The notes under the pieces: model-generated
Told to the model about the DNA's origin: nothing
The model's database searches: none
What the model saw: the letters and a program-made list of their open reading frames with translations, nothing else
Program-made: the position numbers and the translations under genes
Part shown: positions 16,343 through 26,826 of the stretch, piece after piece
How the letters are laid out: each line of letters opens with the position of its first letter
How positions within the stretch are numbered: position 1 is the first letter of the stretch
Source: Herbidospora sakaeratensis
GTDB taxonomy: Bacteria > Actinomycetota > Actinomycetes > Streptosporangiales > Streptosporangiaceae
NCBI RefSeq assembly: GCF_001570525.1
Contig: NZ_BBXC01000009.1
Location: 116,363-180,362, forward strand
Reading direction: 5' to 3'
Length of the DNA: 64,000 nt

Positions 16343-17803
16343 TCAGCAGCGGCGATTACGGTTGATGCACTGCACCATGAAGTTCATGAGGTTGTTGGGC
16401 ATGACGTTGTGGAAGTCGGCGTGGTCGGTGATCGGGCTGTGCTTCTGCTCGGGGAACGCGTCCACGGCGAAGCTGGCGCCCTGCGGCACCGCGTAGGCCA
16501 GGGTCATGCGCAGCTGGGGAACGGCCTGGGTGCCCTGGGGGCAGCGGCCGCTCTGGTCGGGGAACACGATGTGCGTCCGGTGGTTGGCGCTGTCGGTGTT
16601 CTGACCGTCCCAGCAGCTCGGGAAGTCCAGGATGCGCATCACGAGGCTGCCTCTCGGACAGACCGGATACTTGTCGGAAGCCCGGTTCTGGAAACCGGAG
16701 CAGGTCCACTGCGCCCGCGCGTTGGCCGGACCGTTGGTGGCCGCCTTGGCGTCACCGGTGATCACACGCAGGAAGCGGGGCATCGCGACGACCCGGCTGA
16801 ACCGGTTGCCGCGGAACTGGAGCTGGACCGCACGCGGGGTCAGGATCTGGCCGACGTTGCCGTCGGCGAAGCCGCCGATCTCCGAACCGTCCTGGCCGGG
16901 CCGCGGGGGCTGGCCGGTCTGGGCCGGCTGGGGCTGCTGGCCGCCGTTGTTGCCGCCGTTGTTGTTCCCGCCGTTGTTGTTGTTGCCCCGGCCGCCGTTG
17001 TTGCCGCGGTTGCCGAAGCGGCTCTGGTTCTCGGGCTGGGGCTGCTGCCTGCTGAAGCTCTGCGCCTGCGCCGCGCCGTTGCCGGCGTTCGCATCGGGCT
17101 GCTGCTGGCTCTGGTCGGCCTGGCCGGTGTTCCCCGCCTGGTCATTGACGGGCTGGTCGCCTTGCTGCGCAGCCTGGTCATTGACGGCTTGATCGTTGGG
17201 AGCGGCCTGGTCGCCCTGCTGCTGCTGCTGTTGCTGTTGCTGCTGAGGCTGGGCGGAGGGGTCCTGCTGCTGCTGGTTCGGGTCCTGCTGCTGGTTCGGG
17301 TCCTGCTGTTGCTGGTTGGGGTCCTGCTGCTGTTGCTGCTGGCGGTTGTTCTGGTTGTTGTTCTGGCCCTGCAGCCTCAGGTCCGGCCGGAGGCGGAGGA
17401 TCGGCCAGAAGTACGCCGACCTGTCGCCGTTCCGGCAGGTCGTGCCGCCGGCGGCGAGTGACTGGTCGGTGGAGAACCCGCTGGTGGTGACGTTGCCCAC
17501 GTAGTCGTGGACGTGGTGCGCGCCGTTCGTCACACCCGGCGCGACGATGTGGTTGTCGGAGTTGCGGTGCCCTCTTTCGTTACGGCCACACTGCGAGGTG
17601 AACGATCCGCCACCTGCGACGACACCGTTCGCACGGCCGACGCGGCGGATGTCGACGAAGTCGCTCAGGGCCGGGCCGAGTGCGTCGCACTCGGCGCCGC
17701 CGATGCGTGGGTCGCAGGCCGCGAAGGCCGGCGTCGGGAAGCTCGGCAGGATCAGGGACCCGGCCAGCAGAGCTCCCGCCATGGCGAGGGCGCGTTTACG
17801 CAT
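16343..17803 (-). CDS. Secreted DUF1996 protein split by a 160-residue Gln/Asn-rich insert
   Basis: 486 residues. A signal peptide (MRKRALAMAG..., cleavage near AFA-AC at 28-29) is followed by the first part of a DUF1996 domain (histidine-rich NGAHHVHDYVG, then TTCRNGDRSAYFWP to residue 137). Residues about 145-306 are low complexity: QQQDPN repeats, DQA/NDQ repeats, then RGNNGGRGNNNNGG-type tracts. The domain resumes at about 307 (WTCSGFQNR, CPRGSLVMRILDFPSCWDG, HADFHNVMPNNLMNFMVQC). The second DUF1996 protein at 32511 has only a short loop at this point. The ATG at 17803 follows CAGGAGG. It is the second gene of the leftward redox cluster, 19 bases after the DUF4142 gene. DUF1996 function is not established. 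Confidence 0.85.
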   Translation of the reverse strand: MRKRALAMAGALLAGSLILPSFPTPAFAACDPRIGGAECDALGPALSDFVDIRRVGRANGVVAGGGSFTSQCGRNERGHRNSDNHIVAPGVTNGAHHVHDYVGNVTTSGFSTDQSLAAGGTTCRNGDRSAYFWPILRLRPDLRLQGQNNNQNNRQQQQQQDPNQQQQDPNQQQDPNQQQQDPSAQPQQQQQQQQQQGDQAAPNDQAVNDQAAQQGDQPVNDQAGNTGQADQSQQQPDANAGNGAAQAQSFSRQQPQPENQSRFGNRGNNGGRGNNNNGGNNNGGNNGGQQPQPAQTGQPPRPGQDGSEIGGFADGNVGQILTPRAVQLQFRGNRFSRVVAMPRFLRVITGDAKAATNGPANARAQWTCSGFQNRASDKYPVCPRGSLVMRILDFPSCWDGQNTDSANHRTHIVFPDQSGRCPQGTQAVPQLRMTLAYAVPQGASFAVDAFPEQKHSPITDHADFHNVMPNNLMNFMVQCINRNRRC

Positions 17804-17822
17804 GTTCTTCTTTTCCTCCTGG

Positions 17823-18413
17823 TTAGACCGGCGGGACCGGGAGCGCGGAGTAGTCCACCAGGCCGGTCTCCTCGAGCACACGCATGTGCTTCATGACGAC
17901 CACGTTGGCCTCCGCGGCGAAGGCGCGGATCCTCTCGTTCCGCGTCCCTGCGCGGATCGCGGCGACCGTGGCGAAGACCTTGCCGTGGGCGGCTCGCAGC
18001 CGGTCGGCGAAGATCTGGTCGAACTGGGCGCCGGTCGCGTTCGACATCTCACCCAGCCAGCGCTGCTGGTCGGGGTTGGGCTCGTTGGGGAGCAGCACGC
18101 CGAGTGCGGCGGCCTCCGCGCGGACCGCCTCGTCGAGCTTCGCGTGGTCGACCATGAGGTGGTTGCCCGCGATCTTGACCTTCTCGTTGGTCGAGCGCTC
18201 CTGAGCCCAGCGGCCGGCGGGGATCTCCCAGAGCCCCGCCCACCGCACCTTCACGAGGAAGTCCCTGTCGGCGGGACTCAACGGGCCCCACCGGGTGGAA
18301 GTGAAACCCTGCTGCGCCGTCGCCTGTTCTTGGGGCACGACGACGATGACGGCGACGGCCGCCGCGAACAGGAAAACCGCGAAGACCACGAGTTCCCCGA
18401 ACCGGAACCGCAT
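17823..18413 (-). CDS. DUF4142 secreted or membrane-anchored protein
   Basis: 196 residues: an N-terminal hydrophobic segment (VVFAVFLFAAAVAVIVVV), then a DUF4142 ferritin-like four-helix domain (SPADRDFLVKVRWAGLWEIPAG, HLMVDHAKLDEAVRAEA, ANVVVMKHMRVLEETG). DUF4142 proteins are usually periplasmic or secreted and of unknown role; helical bundles with paired His and Glu suggest metal or stress functions. A strong AGGAGG precedes the ATG. It is the first gene of the leftward operon, divergent from the ECF sigma factor at 18529, so that sigma factor may drive it. Confidence 0.85.
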   Translation of the reverse strand: MRFRFGELVVFAVFLFAAAVAVIVVVPQEQATAQQGFTSTRWGPLSPADRDFLVKVRWAGLWEIPAGRWAQERSTNEKVKIAGNHLMVDHAKLDEAVRAEAAALGVLLPNEPNPDQQRWLGEMSNATGAQFDQIFADRLRAAHGKVFATVAAIRAGTRNERIRAFAAEANVVVMKHMRVLEETGLVDYSALPVPPV

Positions 18414-18528
18414 GGCGCCTCCTCTCTTTCGGGGGGAGGTACGCGGGCTTGTGACGGATGGTTCAGGAATAGTTAGAAATGACGAGAGTTGTCAGAGTTG
18501 TGTACAGGCCACAAACCCTGATGCAAAT
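18414..18528. promoter_or_regulatory. Divergent promoter region of redox operon and ECF sigma gene
   Basis: The 115-base gap is much less GC-rich than the flanks. It contains a 9-bp-period direct repeat (AGAGTTGT at 18485 and 18494) and TTGTG/CACAA arms at 18499-18515. Both the DUF4142 operon (leftward) and the sigma gene (rightward) must start here. The exact -35 and -10 elements cannot be fixed by eye. Confidence 0.5.
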
Positions 18529-19098
18529 ATGTGGCCTGTGCGCCGACAACTCGACAGCCGGTTCGAGCGTCTGGACCCCGACGTTGACCCTGATTGGGAT
18601 GATCGCCTCATCAGGGAGCTCTATAACGAGTTCGGTGGTCCGTTGCTCCGTCAGGTCAGGCAGACGACCGGCAACGACCTTCAGTGGGCGGAGGACGTCG
18701 TTCAGGAGACGTTGCTTCGTGCCTGGCGTAACGCGGCGAAACTGACGTGGGAGAGGGGACTGCTCTGGGCATGGCTCCTCACCGTCTCTCGCCGCATCGT
18801 GATCGACGGCCGCCGCCGCCGCGGTGTCCGTCCTCGGGAGGTGGAACCTCCCGAAGCGGACAGCATCGCGGTGCCCGACGGTGCCGACAAGACCCTGGCG
18901 GCGATCGTCGTCGCCGACGCCTTGCGCGGCCTAAGCGCCGATCACCGAGAAGTTATCGAACAGACATACTTACGGGACCGTACGGTTAACGAGGCAGCAG
19001 TGATACTGGGGATACCTCCGGGTACTGTGAAATCGAGGCTGTACTACGCTCTGCGTTCCCTCCGCGGGGTCCTGAAGGAGAGGGGAGTGGCCAGCTGA
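18529..19098 (+). CDS. ECF-type RNA polymerase sigma factor
   Basis: 189 residues with sigma-70 region 2 (LYNEFGGPLLRQVRQ, DVVQETLLRAWRN, LLWAWLLTVSRRIVIDGRRRR) and region 4 (LSADHREVIEQTYLRDRTVNEAAVILGIPPGTVKSRLYYALRSLR). The stop overlaps the start of a zinc-finger anti-sigma gene (TGATG), the usual pairing. It is divergent from the DUF4142/DUF1996/redox operon, a likely target along with itself. ATG 18529 has no clear ribosome site; GTG 18538 is an alternative. Such sigma/ZAS pairs often sense redox or envelope stress. Confidence 0.9.
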   Translation: MWPVRRQLDSRFERLDPDVDPDWDDRLIRELYNEFGGPLLRQVRQTTGNDLQWAEDVVQETLLRAWRNAAKLTWERGLLWAWLLTVSRRIVIDGRRRRGVRPREVEPPEADSIAVPDGADKTLAAIVVADALRGLSADHREVIEQTYLRDRTVNEAAVILGIPPGTVKSRLYYALRSLRGVLKERGVAS

Positions 19099-19280
19099 TG
19101 TCCGAGTCGTCACACCACGAAGTGGCGGCCTACGCCCTCGGGGTGCTTGACGACGCCGACGTCGAGGCCTTCGAACGCCACCTCGACGCGTGCGAGCGGT
19201 GCCGGCAGGAACTCAAGGTGATGGCCGAACTGCCCGGCCTGCTCGATGACGTGAAGTCCTCATCGGAGCGAACCAACTAA
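19098..19280 (+). CDS. Minimal zinc-binding anti-sigma factor
   Basis: Only 60 residues, comprising the ZAS fold alone: HEVAAYALGVLDDADVEAFE and the HxxxCxxC motif RHLDACERC. There is no membrane segment and no sensor domain, whereas related anti-sigma factors usually have both. It probably binds the sigma factor encoded just upstream and may release it when the zinc-thiol site is oxidised. A strong terminator begins 14 bases after the stop, so the gene is not a fragment continuing downstream. Confidence 0.8.
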   Translation: MSESSHHEVAAYALGVLDDADVEAFERHLDACERCRQELKVMAELPGLLDDVKSSSERTN

Positions 19281-19293
19281 TCCGCGTGACGTG

Positions 19294-19337
19294 ACACCGC
19301 AGCCGTCAGACCATGAGTTTGACGGCTGCGGTGTTTT
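19294..19337 (+). terminator. Rho-independent terminator of the sigma/anti-sigma operon
   Basis: Perfect 15-bp arms (ACACCGCAGCCGTCA at 19294-19308 and its complement at 19320-19334) enclose an 11-base loop and are followed by TTTT. Confidence 0.85.
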
Positions 19338-19543
19338 CGGCTGTTATCGGGAGCGGTGGTCCGTGCCGCCGGTCAACGGAGACCGGCAGGCGTCCGCCCC
19401 AGAGGTCGCGTCCCCGTGTCGTGGATCTATCACCGCTTCACGGGAAGCGCTGTGCGATGCTGACACGACCGCCCTCCTCTTCGCGGCTGACGTGAGGGCC
19501 CCTCACACAACTCGCACCAGCTCACAAAGGAGTGAGGACCGCG

Positions 19544-22500
19544 ATGCCGCTCGATCCGGCCGGGGAACTCGACGACCTGCTCCGCGCGGCCGCCGCCGCG
19601 TGCGGCGACGCCGATGCCGACACCCTCGACTATCTGCGGGAGTTCTACCGCAACGTCCCGCCCGACGACCTCGCCAACCGCGACCCGGCGAACGTCTACG
19701 GCCCGGCGCTGGCCCACCGCAGGCTCGCCGCGGTCCGGCCGCAGGGCCGGGCGCTGGTGCGGGTGCTCGCGCAGGCCCCCGACGACCACGGCTGCGACCT
19801 CGGCGACTCGGTGGTGCAGATCGTCACCGACGACATGCCCTACCTGGTCGACTCGGTCACCAACGAGATCGAACGGCACGACCTCGGCACCCACCTGATC
19901 GTCCACCCCCAGATGCGGGTGCGCCGCGACATGACCGGCCGCCTCCTCGGGCCCGACGAGATGGACGTCACCGGCCTCACCCTGGCCGAGTCGTGGATGT
20001 ACATCGAGATCGACCGCCAGACCGACCCGGTCGCGCGCGGCCTGCTCGAATCCGACCTGCTGCGTGTCCTCGACGACGTGCGCGGCGCGGTCGAGGACCA
20101 GGCGAAGATGCGCGCCCTGGCCGTCTCGACCGCCGACGACCTCGCGGTCAACCCGCCGCCGCTCGACCCCGGCGAGGTCGAGGACAGCCTGGAGCTGCTC
20201 CACTGGCTGGCCGACGGCCACTTCACCTTCCTCGGCTACCGCGAATACCGCCTCGAAGAGGACGACACGCTGACCTCGCAGCCGGGCACCGGCCTGGGCG
20301 TGCTGCGTCCCGACCGGGCGGGCTCGGGCAGCTTCGCCGCGATGCCGCCGGAGCTGCGCGCCAAGGCCCGCGAGAAGCAGGTGCTGATCGTCACCAAGGC
20401 CAACAGCCGGGCCACCGTCTCGCGCCCCGCCTACCTCGACTACGTCGGCGTGAAGCTGTTCTCGCCCGACGGCGAGGTGGTCGGCGAGCGCCGCTTCCTG
20501 GGCCTGTTCACCCACGTCGCCTACAACGAGTCGATCTCCCGGGTGCCGCTGCTGCGCCGCAAGCTGGCCGCCGTGCTGGAGAAGGCCGGGTTGTCGCCCG
20601 ACAGCCACGACGGCAAGGACCTCATCGAGATCCTGGAGACCTACCCGCGCGCCGAGCTCTTCCAGATCTCCGCCGACGAACTGCTGCCGATCGCCCTGGG
20701 CGTGCTGCGGCTGCGCGAGCGCAAGCAGGTCAAGCTGTTCCTGCGCCGCGACGACTACGGCCGCTACATCTCCTGCCTGATCTACCTGCCGCGTGACCGC
20801 TACACCACCAAGGTCCGCCTGCTGATCCAGGACCTGCTGATGAGGGCGCTGGGCGGGCACACCCTCGACTACAGCGCGATGATCGGCGAGTCGGCGCTGG
20901 CCCGGCTCCACGTCGTCGTCCGGGGCGAGCGCGGCGTGCCGCTGTCCACGCAGGGCGTCGACGTCGACGCGCTGGAGGCCAAGGTCACCGCCGCCACCCG
21001 CACCTGGGAGGACGACCTCGCCGCCGCCATCGCCGACCTGTGCGACGAGGCCGACGTGCCGGGGCTGACCCGCCGCTACAGCATCGCCTTCCCCGAGGGA
21101 TACAAGGCCGACTTCCCGGCCCGCGCCGCCGTCGCCGACCTCAAGCGCCTCGAACAGCTCAGCGACGACGACGCCGACGACATCGCGATGAACCTCTACG
21201 AGCCGCTCGACGCGGCCGAGGGGGAGTGGCGGTTCAAGCTCTACCGGCTCGGCGCGGCGATCTCCCTGTCCCACGTGCTGCCGCTGCTGGCGCGCATGGG
21301 CGTCGAGGTCGTCGACGAGCGGCCCTACCAGGTCGACCGCGACAACGACCCGCGCACCAAGGACGCCTGGATCTACGACTTCGGGCTGCGCTACACCCGA
21401 TCGGCGGAGTTGCCCGCCGACGACTTCAAGCGCCTGTTCCAGGACGCCTTCGCCGCCCTGTGGAAGGGCCAGGTCGAGAACGACGGCTTCAACGCGCTCG
21501 TGCTCGCCGCCGGCATGACCTGGGAGCAGGCCGAGGTGCTGCGCGCCTACGCCAAGTACCTGCGCCAGGCCGGGGCCACCTTCTCGCAGGACTACATCGA
21601 GAAGACGCTGCTCGGGAACCTGCGGCTGGCCCGCCTGCTGGTGCGCCTGTTCGAGGCCCGGCTCGACCCGCGGCTGCCCGAGACCTCCCGCGAGGACATG
21701 TCGGCCGCGCTGCGCGAGGAGGTGCTGGCCTCCCTCGACGAGGTCGCCTCGCTCGACGAGGACCGCATCCTGCGGGCCTACCTCGAATGCGTCGGCGCGA
21801 CGCTGCGCACCAACTTCTTCCAGCACGACGCCGAGGGTCGGCGCAAGCCGTACACCTCACTGAAGTTCGACCCCCAGGCGATCAGCGTGCTGCCCCTCCC
21901 GAGGCCCAAGTTCGAGATCTTCGTGTACGGACGGCGCGTCGAGGGCGTGCACCTGCGCTTCGGCAAGGTGGCCCGAGGGGGGCTGCGCTGGTCCGACCGC
22001 ATGGAGGACTTCCGGACCGAGATCCTCGGCCTGGTCAAGGCGCAGATGGTGAAGAACACCGTGATCGTGCCGACCGGGTCGAAGGGCGGCTTCGTCGTCA
22101 AGCACCCGCCGCAGGGCGGCCGCGAGGAATTCCTCGCCGAGGGCATCGCGTGCTACCGGCAGTTCATCTCCGGCCTGCTCGACGTCACCGACAACCTGGT
22201 GCACGGCGAGGTCGTGCCGCCCGCCGACGTGGTGCGCCACGACGGCGACGACACCTACCTCGTGGTCGCCGCCGACAAGGGCACCGCGACCTTCTCCGAC
22301 ATCGCCAACGGCGTGGCCAAGGACTACGGCTTCTGGCTGGGCGACGCGTTCGCCTCCGGCGGCTCGGTCGGCTACGACCACAAGGCCATGGGCATCACCG
22401 CCCGGGGGGCCTGGGAGTCGGTGAAGTACCACTTCCGCACCCTCGGGCTCGACACCCAGACCACCGACTTCACCGTCGCCGGCATCGGCGACATGTCGGG

Positions 22501-24394
22501 CGACGTGTTCGGCAACGGCATGCTGCTCTCGCGGCACATCCGCCTGGTGGCCGCCTTCGACCACCGCCACGTGTTCGTCGACCCCGACCCCGACGCCGCC
22601 CGCGGCTTCGCCGAACGCGAGCGCCTGTTCGCCCTGCCGCGCAGCTCGTGGGACGACTACGACCGTGAGCTGATCTCCGCCGGGGGCGGGGTGTGGCCGC
22701 GTACCGCCAAGTCGATCCCGGTCTCCCCGCAGATGCGGATCGCGCTCGGCGTCGACGCCGCCGTCACCTCGCTGGCCCCGAACGACCTGATCAGCGCCAT
22801 CCTCCGGGCCCCGGTCGACCTGCTGTGGAACGGCGGCATCGGCACCTACGCCAAGGCCGCCGCCGAGTCGAACGCCGACGTCGGCGACAAGGCCAACGAC
22901 GGGCTGCGGGTCAACGCCGCCGACCTGCGCTGCAGGGTCATCGGCGAGGGCGGCAACCTCGGCTTCACCCAGCTCGCCCGCATCGAGTTCGCGCTGCGCG
23001 GCGGCCTGGTCAACACCGACTTCATCGACAACTCGGCCGGGGTCGACACCTCCGACCACGAGGTCAACATCAAGATCCTGCTCGACGAGGCGGTCCGCGA
23101 GGGCGACCTGACCGAGAAACAGCGCAACGGGCTGCTGGCCGAGATGACCGGCGAGGTCGGCGAGCTGGTGCTGCGCGACAACCACGCCCAGAACGTGGTG
23201 CTCGCCGCGGCCCGCAAGCAGGCCGCCGAGATGCTGCACATCCACACCCGCTACCTGCGCCGGCTGGAGCGGCAGGGGCAGCTCAACCGGGCGCTGGAGT
23301 TCCTGCCCTCCGACAAGGCGCTGGCCGAACGCCGCCAGGCCGGGCTCGGGCTGACCGCGCCGGAGTTCTCGGTGCTGCTGGCCTACACCAAGCTGGTGGT
23401 CGACCGCGAGGTGCTCGCCAGCGACCTGCCCGACGACCCGGCGCTGCGCGAGTGGCTGGTCTCCTACTTCCCGTCGGCCTTGCGGGAGACGTACCAGACC
23501 TTCATGGACAACCACCCGCTGCGGCGGGAGATCATCACCACCGGCGTCACCAACGACCTGGTCAACAACGGCGGCACCAGCTTCGTCTTCCGGTTCCACG
23601 AGGAGCTCGGCGTCTCCACGCCCGACATCGCGCGGGCCTACCTGGTGACCCGGGAGGTCTTCGACCTGCCCGCGTTCCGCCGCCAGGTCGAGGGGCTGGA
23701 GAACCGGGTCGACGTCGACACCCAGCTGGCCATGCTGCTCGAAGGGCGCAAGTTGTCCGAGCGCGGCACCCGCTGGCTGCTCAACAACCGCCGCCCGCCG
23801 CTCGACCTGGCCGCCTCGGCCCGGTTCTTCGCCGACGGCGCGGCCCTGCTGCCCAACCTGCCCAAGCTGCTGACCGGCCCCGACCTGACCGCCTTCGAGG
23901 AGCGCCGCGACCACTTCGTCGGCCGCGGCGTGCCCGACGAGCTGGCCGAGCGGGTGGCCGCGATGGTGCCCGCCTACTCGACCTTCGACCTGGTCGAGAT
24001 CGCGGTCGCCACCGACCGGCCGGTGAGCGAGGTGGCCGAGGTCTACTTCGACCTGGCCGACCGCGTCCAGCTGGCCCGGCTGCGCGAACGCGTGATAGCG
24101 CTGCCGCGCGACAGCCGGTGGAACACGATGGCCCGCTCGGCGCTCCGCGACGACCTCTACGCCGCCCACGCCAGCCTCACCCACGACGTGCTGGTGCACA
24201 GCAAGCCGGGCGAGGCGCCCGAGGAGCGGCTGGCCCGCTGGTCGGAGGCGAACGAGGCGGCGGTGACCCGGTCGCGGCAGACCCTGTCGGAGATCTGGGA
24301 GAGCGACGTGTTCGACCTGGCGACGTTGTCGGTGGCCCTGCGGGCGATCAGGACCCTGGTCGCCACCAGCGGCCTGCCGCGCGCTACTCCGTAG
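19544..24394 (+). CDS. gdh: NAD-specific glutamate dehydrogenase, large (about 180 kDa) class
   Basis: 1616 residues, the size of the L_180 class first characterised in Streptomyces. It deaminates glutamate to 2-oxoglutarate with NAD. N-terminal ACT-like regulatory domains occupy roughly 1-650. The catalytic core includes KVARGGLRWSDRMEDFRTEI, TGSKGGFVVK, VVAADKGTATFSDIAN, GGSVGYDHKAMGITARGAWE and GIGDMSGDVFGNGMLLS, then a long C-terminal region. ATG 19544 is chosen, with GAGG 6 bases upstream; a GTG at 19532 sits on the AAAGGAG itself. The gene's end overlaps the convergent lipoprotein gene by 11 bases. Role: glutamate catabolism and nitrogen balance. Confidence 0.95.
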   Translation: MPLDPAGELDDLLRAAAAACGDADADTLDYLREFYRNVPPDDLANRDPANVYGPALAHRRLAAVRPQGRALVRVLAQAPDDHGCDLGDSVVQIVTDDMPYLVDSVTNEIERHDLGTHLIVHPQMRVRRDMTGRLLGPDEMDVTGLTLAESWMYIEIDRQTDPVARGLLESDLLRVLDDVRGAVEDQAKMRALAVSTADDLAVNPPPLDPGEVEDSLELLHWLADGHFTFLGYREYRLEEDDTLTSQPGTGLGVLRPDRAGSGSFAAMPPELRAKAREKQVLIVTKANSRATVSRPAYLDYVGVKLFSPDGEVVGERRFLGLFTHVAYNESISRVPLLRRKLAAVLEKAGLSPDSHDGKDLIEILETYPRAELFQISADELLPIALGVLRLRERKQVKLFLRRDDYGRYISCLIYLPRDRYTTKVRLLIQDLLMRALGGHTLDYSAMIGESALARLHVVVRGERGVPLSTQGVDVDALEAKVTAATRTWEDDLAAAIADLCDEADVPGLTRRYSIAFPEGYKADFPARAAVADLKRLEQLSDDDADDIAMNLYEPLDAAEGEWRFKLYRLGAAISLSHVLPLLARMGVEVVDERPYQVDRDNDPRTKDAWIYDFGLRYTRSAELPADDFKRLFQDAFAALWKGQVENDGFNALVLAAGMTWEQAEVLRAYAKYLRQAGATFSQDYIEKTLLGNLRLARLLVRLFEARLDPRLPETSREDMSAALREEVLASLDEVASLDEDRILRAYLECVGATLRTNFFQHDAEGRRKPYTSLKFDPQAISVLPLPRPKFEIFVYGRRVEGVHLRFGKVARGGLRWSDRMEDFRTEILGLVKAQMVKNTVIVPTGSKGGFVVKHPPQGGREEFLAEGIACYRQFISGLLDVTDNLVHGEVVPPADVVRHDGDDTYLVVAADKGTATFSDIANGVAKDYGFWLGDAFASGGSVGYDHKAMGITARGAWESVKYHFRTLGLDTQTTDFTVAGIGDMSGDVFGNGMLLSRHIRLVAAFDHRHVFVDPDPDAARGFAERERLFALPRSSWDDYDRELISAGGGVWPRTAKSIPVSPQMRIALGVDAAVTSLAPNDLISAILRAPVDLLWNGGIGTYAKAAAESNADVGDKANDGLRVNAADLRCRVIGEGGNLGFTQLARIEFALRGGLVNTDFIDNSAGVDTSDHEVNIKILLDEAVREGDLTEKQRNGLLAEMTGEVGELVLRDNHAQNVVLAAARKQAAEMLHIHTRYLRRLERQGQLNRALEFLPSDKALAERRQAGLGLTAPEFSVLLAYTKLVVDREVLASDLPDDPALREWLVSYFPSALRETYQTFMDNHPLRREIITTGVTNDLVNNGGTSFVFRFHEELGVSTPDIARAYLVTREVFDLPAFRRQVEGLENRVDVDTQLAMLLEGRKLSERGTRWLLNNRRPPLDLAASARFFADGAALLPNLPKLLTGPDLTAFEERRDHFVGRGVPDELAERVAAMVPAYSTFDLVEIAVATDRPVSEVAEVYFDLADRVQLARLRERVIALPRDSRWNTMARSALRDDLYAAHASLTHDVLVHSKPGEAPEERLARWSEANEAAVTRSRQTLSEIWESDVFDLATLSVALRAIRTLVATSGLPRATP

Positions 24395-25391
24395 CGCTGG
24401 CCTGGGTGATCCGGCCGTCGTAGGCGATGATCTCGGCCCGCGCCTTGGAGGTGCGGGGCGGGACCAGCGCCAGGAACTGCTGGGTCTCCTGGATGCGCCG
24501 GTCCTTGAGGATCTCGGTCGTCGTCAGGTCCCACTTGGCGTCGGCCGGGATCGGCAGGTGGCCGCCCACGGCGTTGGGCAGCGCCGGGATCCACTGGCTG
24601 GTGCGGGTGAGCGTGTAGAAGAGCAGGCCGCCGCCGTCGGCGGTGCGGACCGCCAGCACCGGGTAGGAGGCCGCCGCCGCGAAGATCGAGATGTACTCGT
24701 ACCCCTCGGTCTTGTAGATCTCCTTCTGCGTGGCGATGTCGTCGAAGAAGCCCTTGGTCAGCGGGCCCTCCTCGATCAGGTCGGAGGTGAACCCGTCGGG
24801 GCCCTCCTCGGCGACCGTCGCGTGCAGGGGACCGAGCAGGTTGGGGCTGATCGCGATCGACTGGTCGCGGGCGTCGAGGGAGACGGCGTAGCCCTCGGCG
24901 TCCTCGGCGATCTGGGGGAGCACCGCGCCGCTGTTCAGCAGGGTGGTGAGCCCGCGCTGCCACGACTCGCCCTCTTTCATGAACGTCATGACGGCGGTCT
25001 GCTTCACCTTGCCGTGGCGCCGCTCGGCCACCGCCGCGAACCACGGCGTGACCCCCTTCTGCAGGCGCGGCACGATCAGCGTGCGGGGCCCCCAGGAGTA
25101 TCGGATGGGCCTGTTTTCGGATGACCGATATTCGGCCAGCACGAGCGGGTCCTGACCGTCTCTGGCGCGGTCGAGGGCCATCCGGCCGTCGCCCATGCTC
25201 CGGATCACGTCGTCGGCGCCGAGGAAGACGTCGGCCGCCTTGGCCGCCTCGTCGATGGTGAGGGCCGGCGGGGCCGGAGTGGGGGAGGGCTTGGTGGTGG
25301 CGGCGACCGGACTCGGCTTGGGCGCCGGGGCCTGGGTCGTGCACGCCGCCAGCAGCGTCATCACGAGGGGAAAGGCCAGCGCGCGGCGCAT
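24384..25391 (-). CDS. Hypothetical lipoprotein
   Basis: 335 residues with a lipobox ([20 protein letters not shown], Cys17), a Pro/Thr/Ser-rich linker to about residue 42 and a folded extracellular domain with two related halves ([53 protein letters not shown]). I recognise similar lipoproteins in actinomycetes but no function. GGGAGG precedes the ATG. It is divergent from prfB, with about 70 bases between them. Confidence 0.75.
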   Translation of the reverse strand: MRRALAFPLVMTLLAACTTQAPAPKPSPVAATTKPSPTPAPPALTIDEAAKAADVFLGADDVIRSMGDGRMALDRARDGQDPLVLAEYRSSENRPIRYSWGPRTLIVPRLQKGVTPWFAAVAERRHGKVKQTAVMTFMKEGESWQRGLTTLLNSGAVLPQIAEDAEGYAVSLDARDQSIAISPNLLGPLHATVAEEGPDGFTSDLIEEGPLTKGFFDDIATQKEIYKTEGYEYISIFAAAASYPVLAVRTADGGGLLFYTLTRTSQWIPALPNAVGGHLPIPADAKWDLTTTEILKDRRIQETQQFLALVPPRTSKARAEIIAYDGRITQASATE

Positions 25392-25462
25392 GTGAATCCC
25401 CCTCCCTTGTGCAAAAGGGACCGTACCTGAGTCGGTCCGGTGTTCGCGTACCCTTTAGAAAC

Positions 25463-26578
<1,116 letters not shown>

Positions 26579-26579
26579 G

Positions 26580-26765
26580 TCAGCTGTAGGCGACCTTCAA
26601 CGCCGTCAGGGCGAGGGCGAGCACTATCACAAGAGCCACCAGCAGGGGCGGCAGTCCCAGGAATCCGTGCTGGTGAATTCTCTCCCTGGCGGCACGGCAG
26701 GAGGGGCAGCGACCCTCCACCACAGGTGCGGCGCACGCGGCGCATACCAAGTGTTCGCAGCTCAT
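26580..26765 (-). CDS. Small zinc-ribbon membrane protein
   Basis: 61 residues. An N-terminal CxxC-x(9)-CxxC zinc ribbon (Cys8-Cys11 and Cys20-Cys23, within EHLVCAACAAPVVEGRCPSC) is followed by a single C-terminal membrane helix (LPPLLVALVIVLALALTALKV). The stop abuts the prfB stop with one base between. Similar small proteins occur beside prfB in other actinomycetes in my recollection; function unknown. Confidence 0.7.
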   Translation of the reverse strand: MSCEHLVCAACAAPVVEGRCPSCRAARERIHQHGFLGLPPLLVALVIVLALALTALKVAYS

Positions 26766-26826
26766 CGGCCCTTTACCTATGCCCTAATCGTTTTGTTTCC
26801 GTTATGGACGTTCCATGCCAGTGTTA

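Noticed and set aside
19430-24199. Very long minus-strand frames opposite glutamate dehydrogenase
   Set aside because: They are Gly/Val/Asp/Gln-rich shadows of a GC-rich gene, with no motifs and no ribosome sites.
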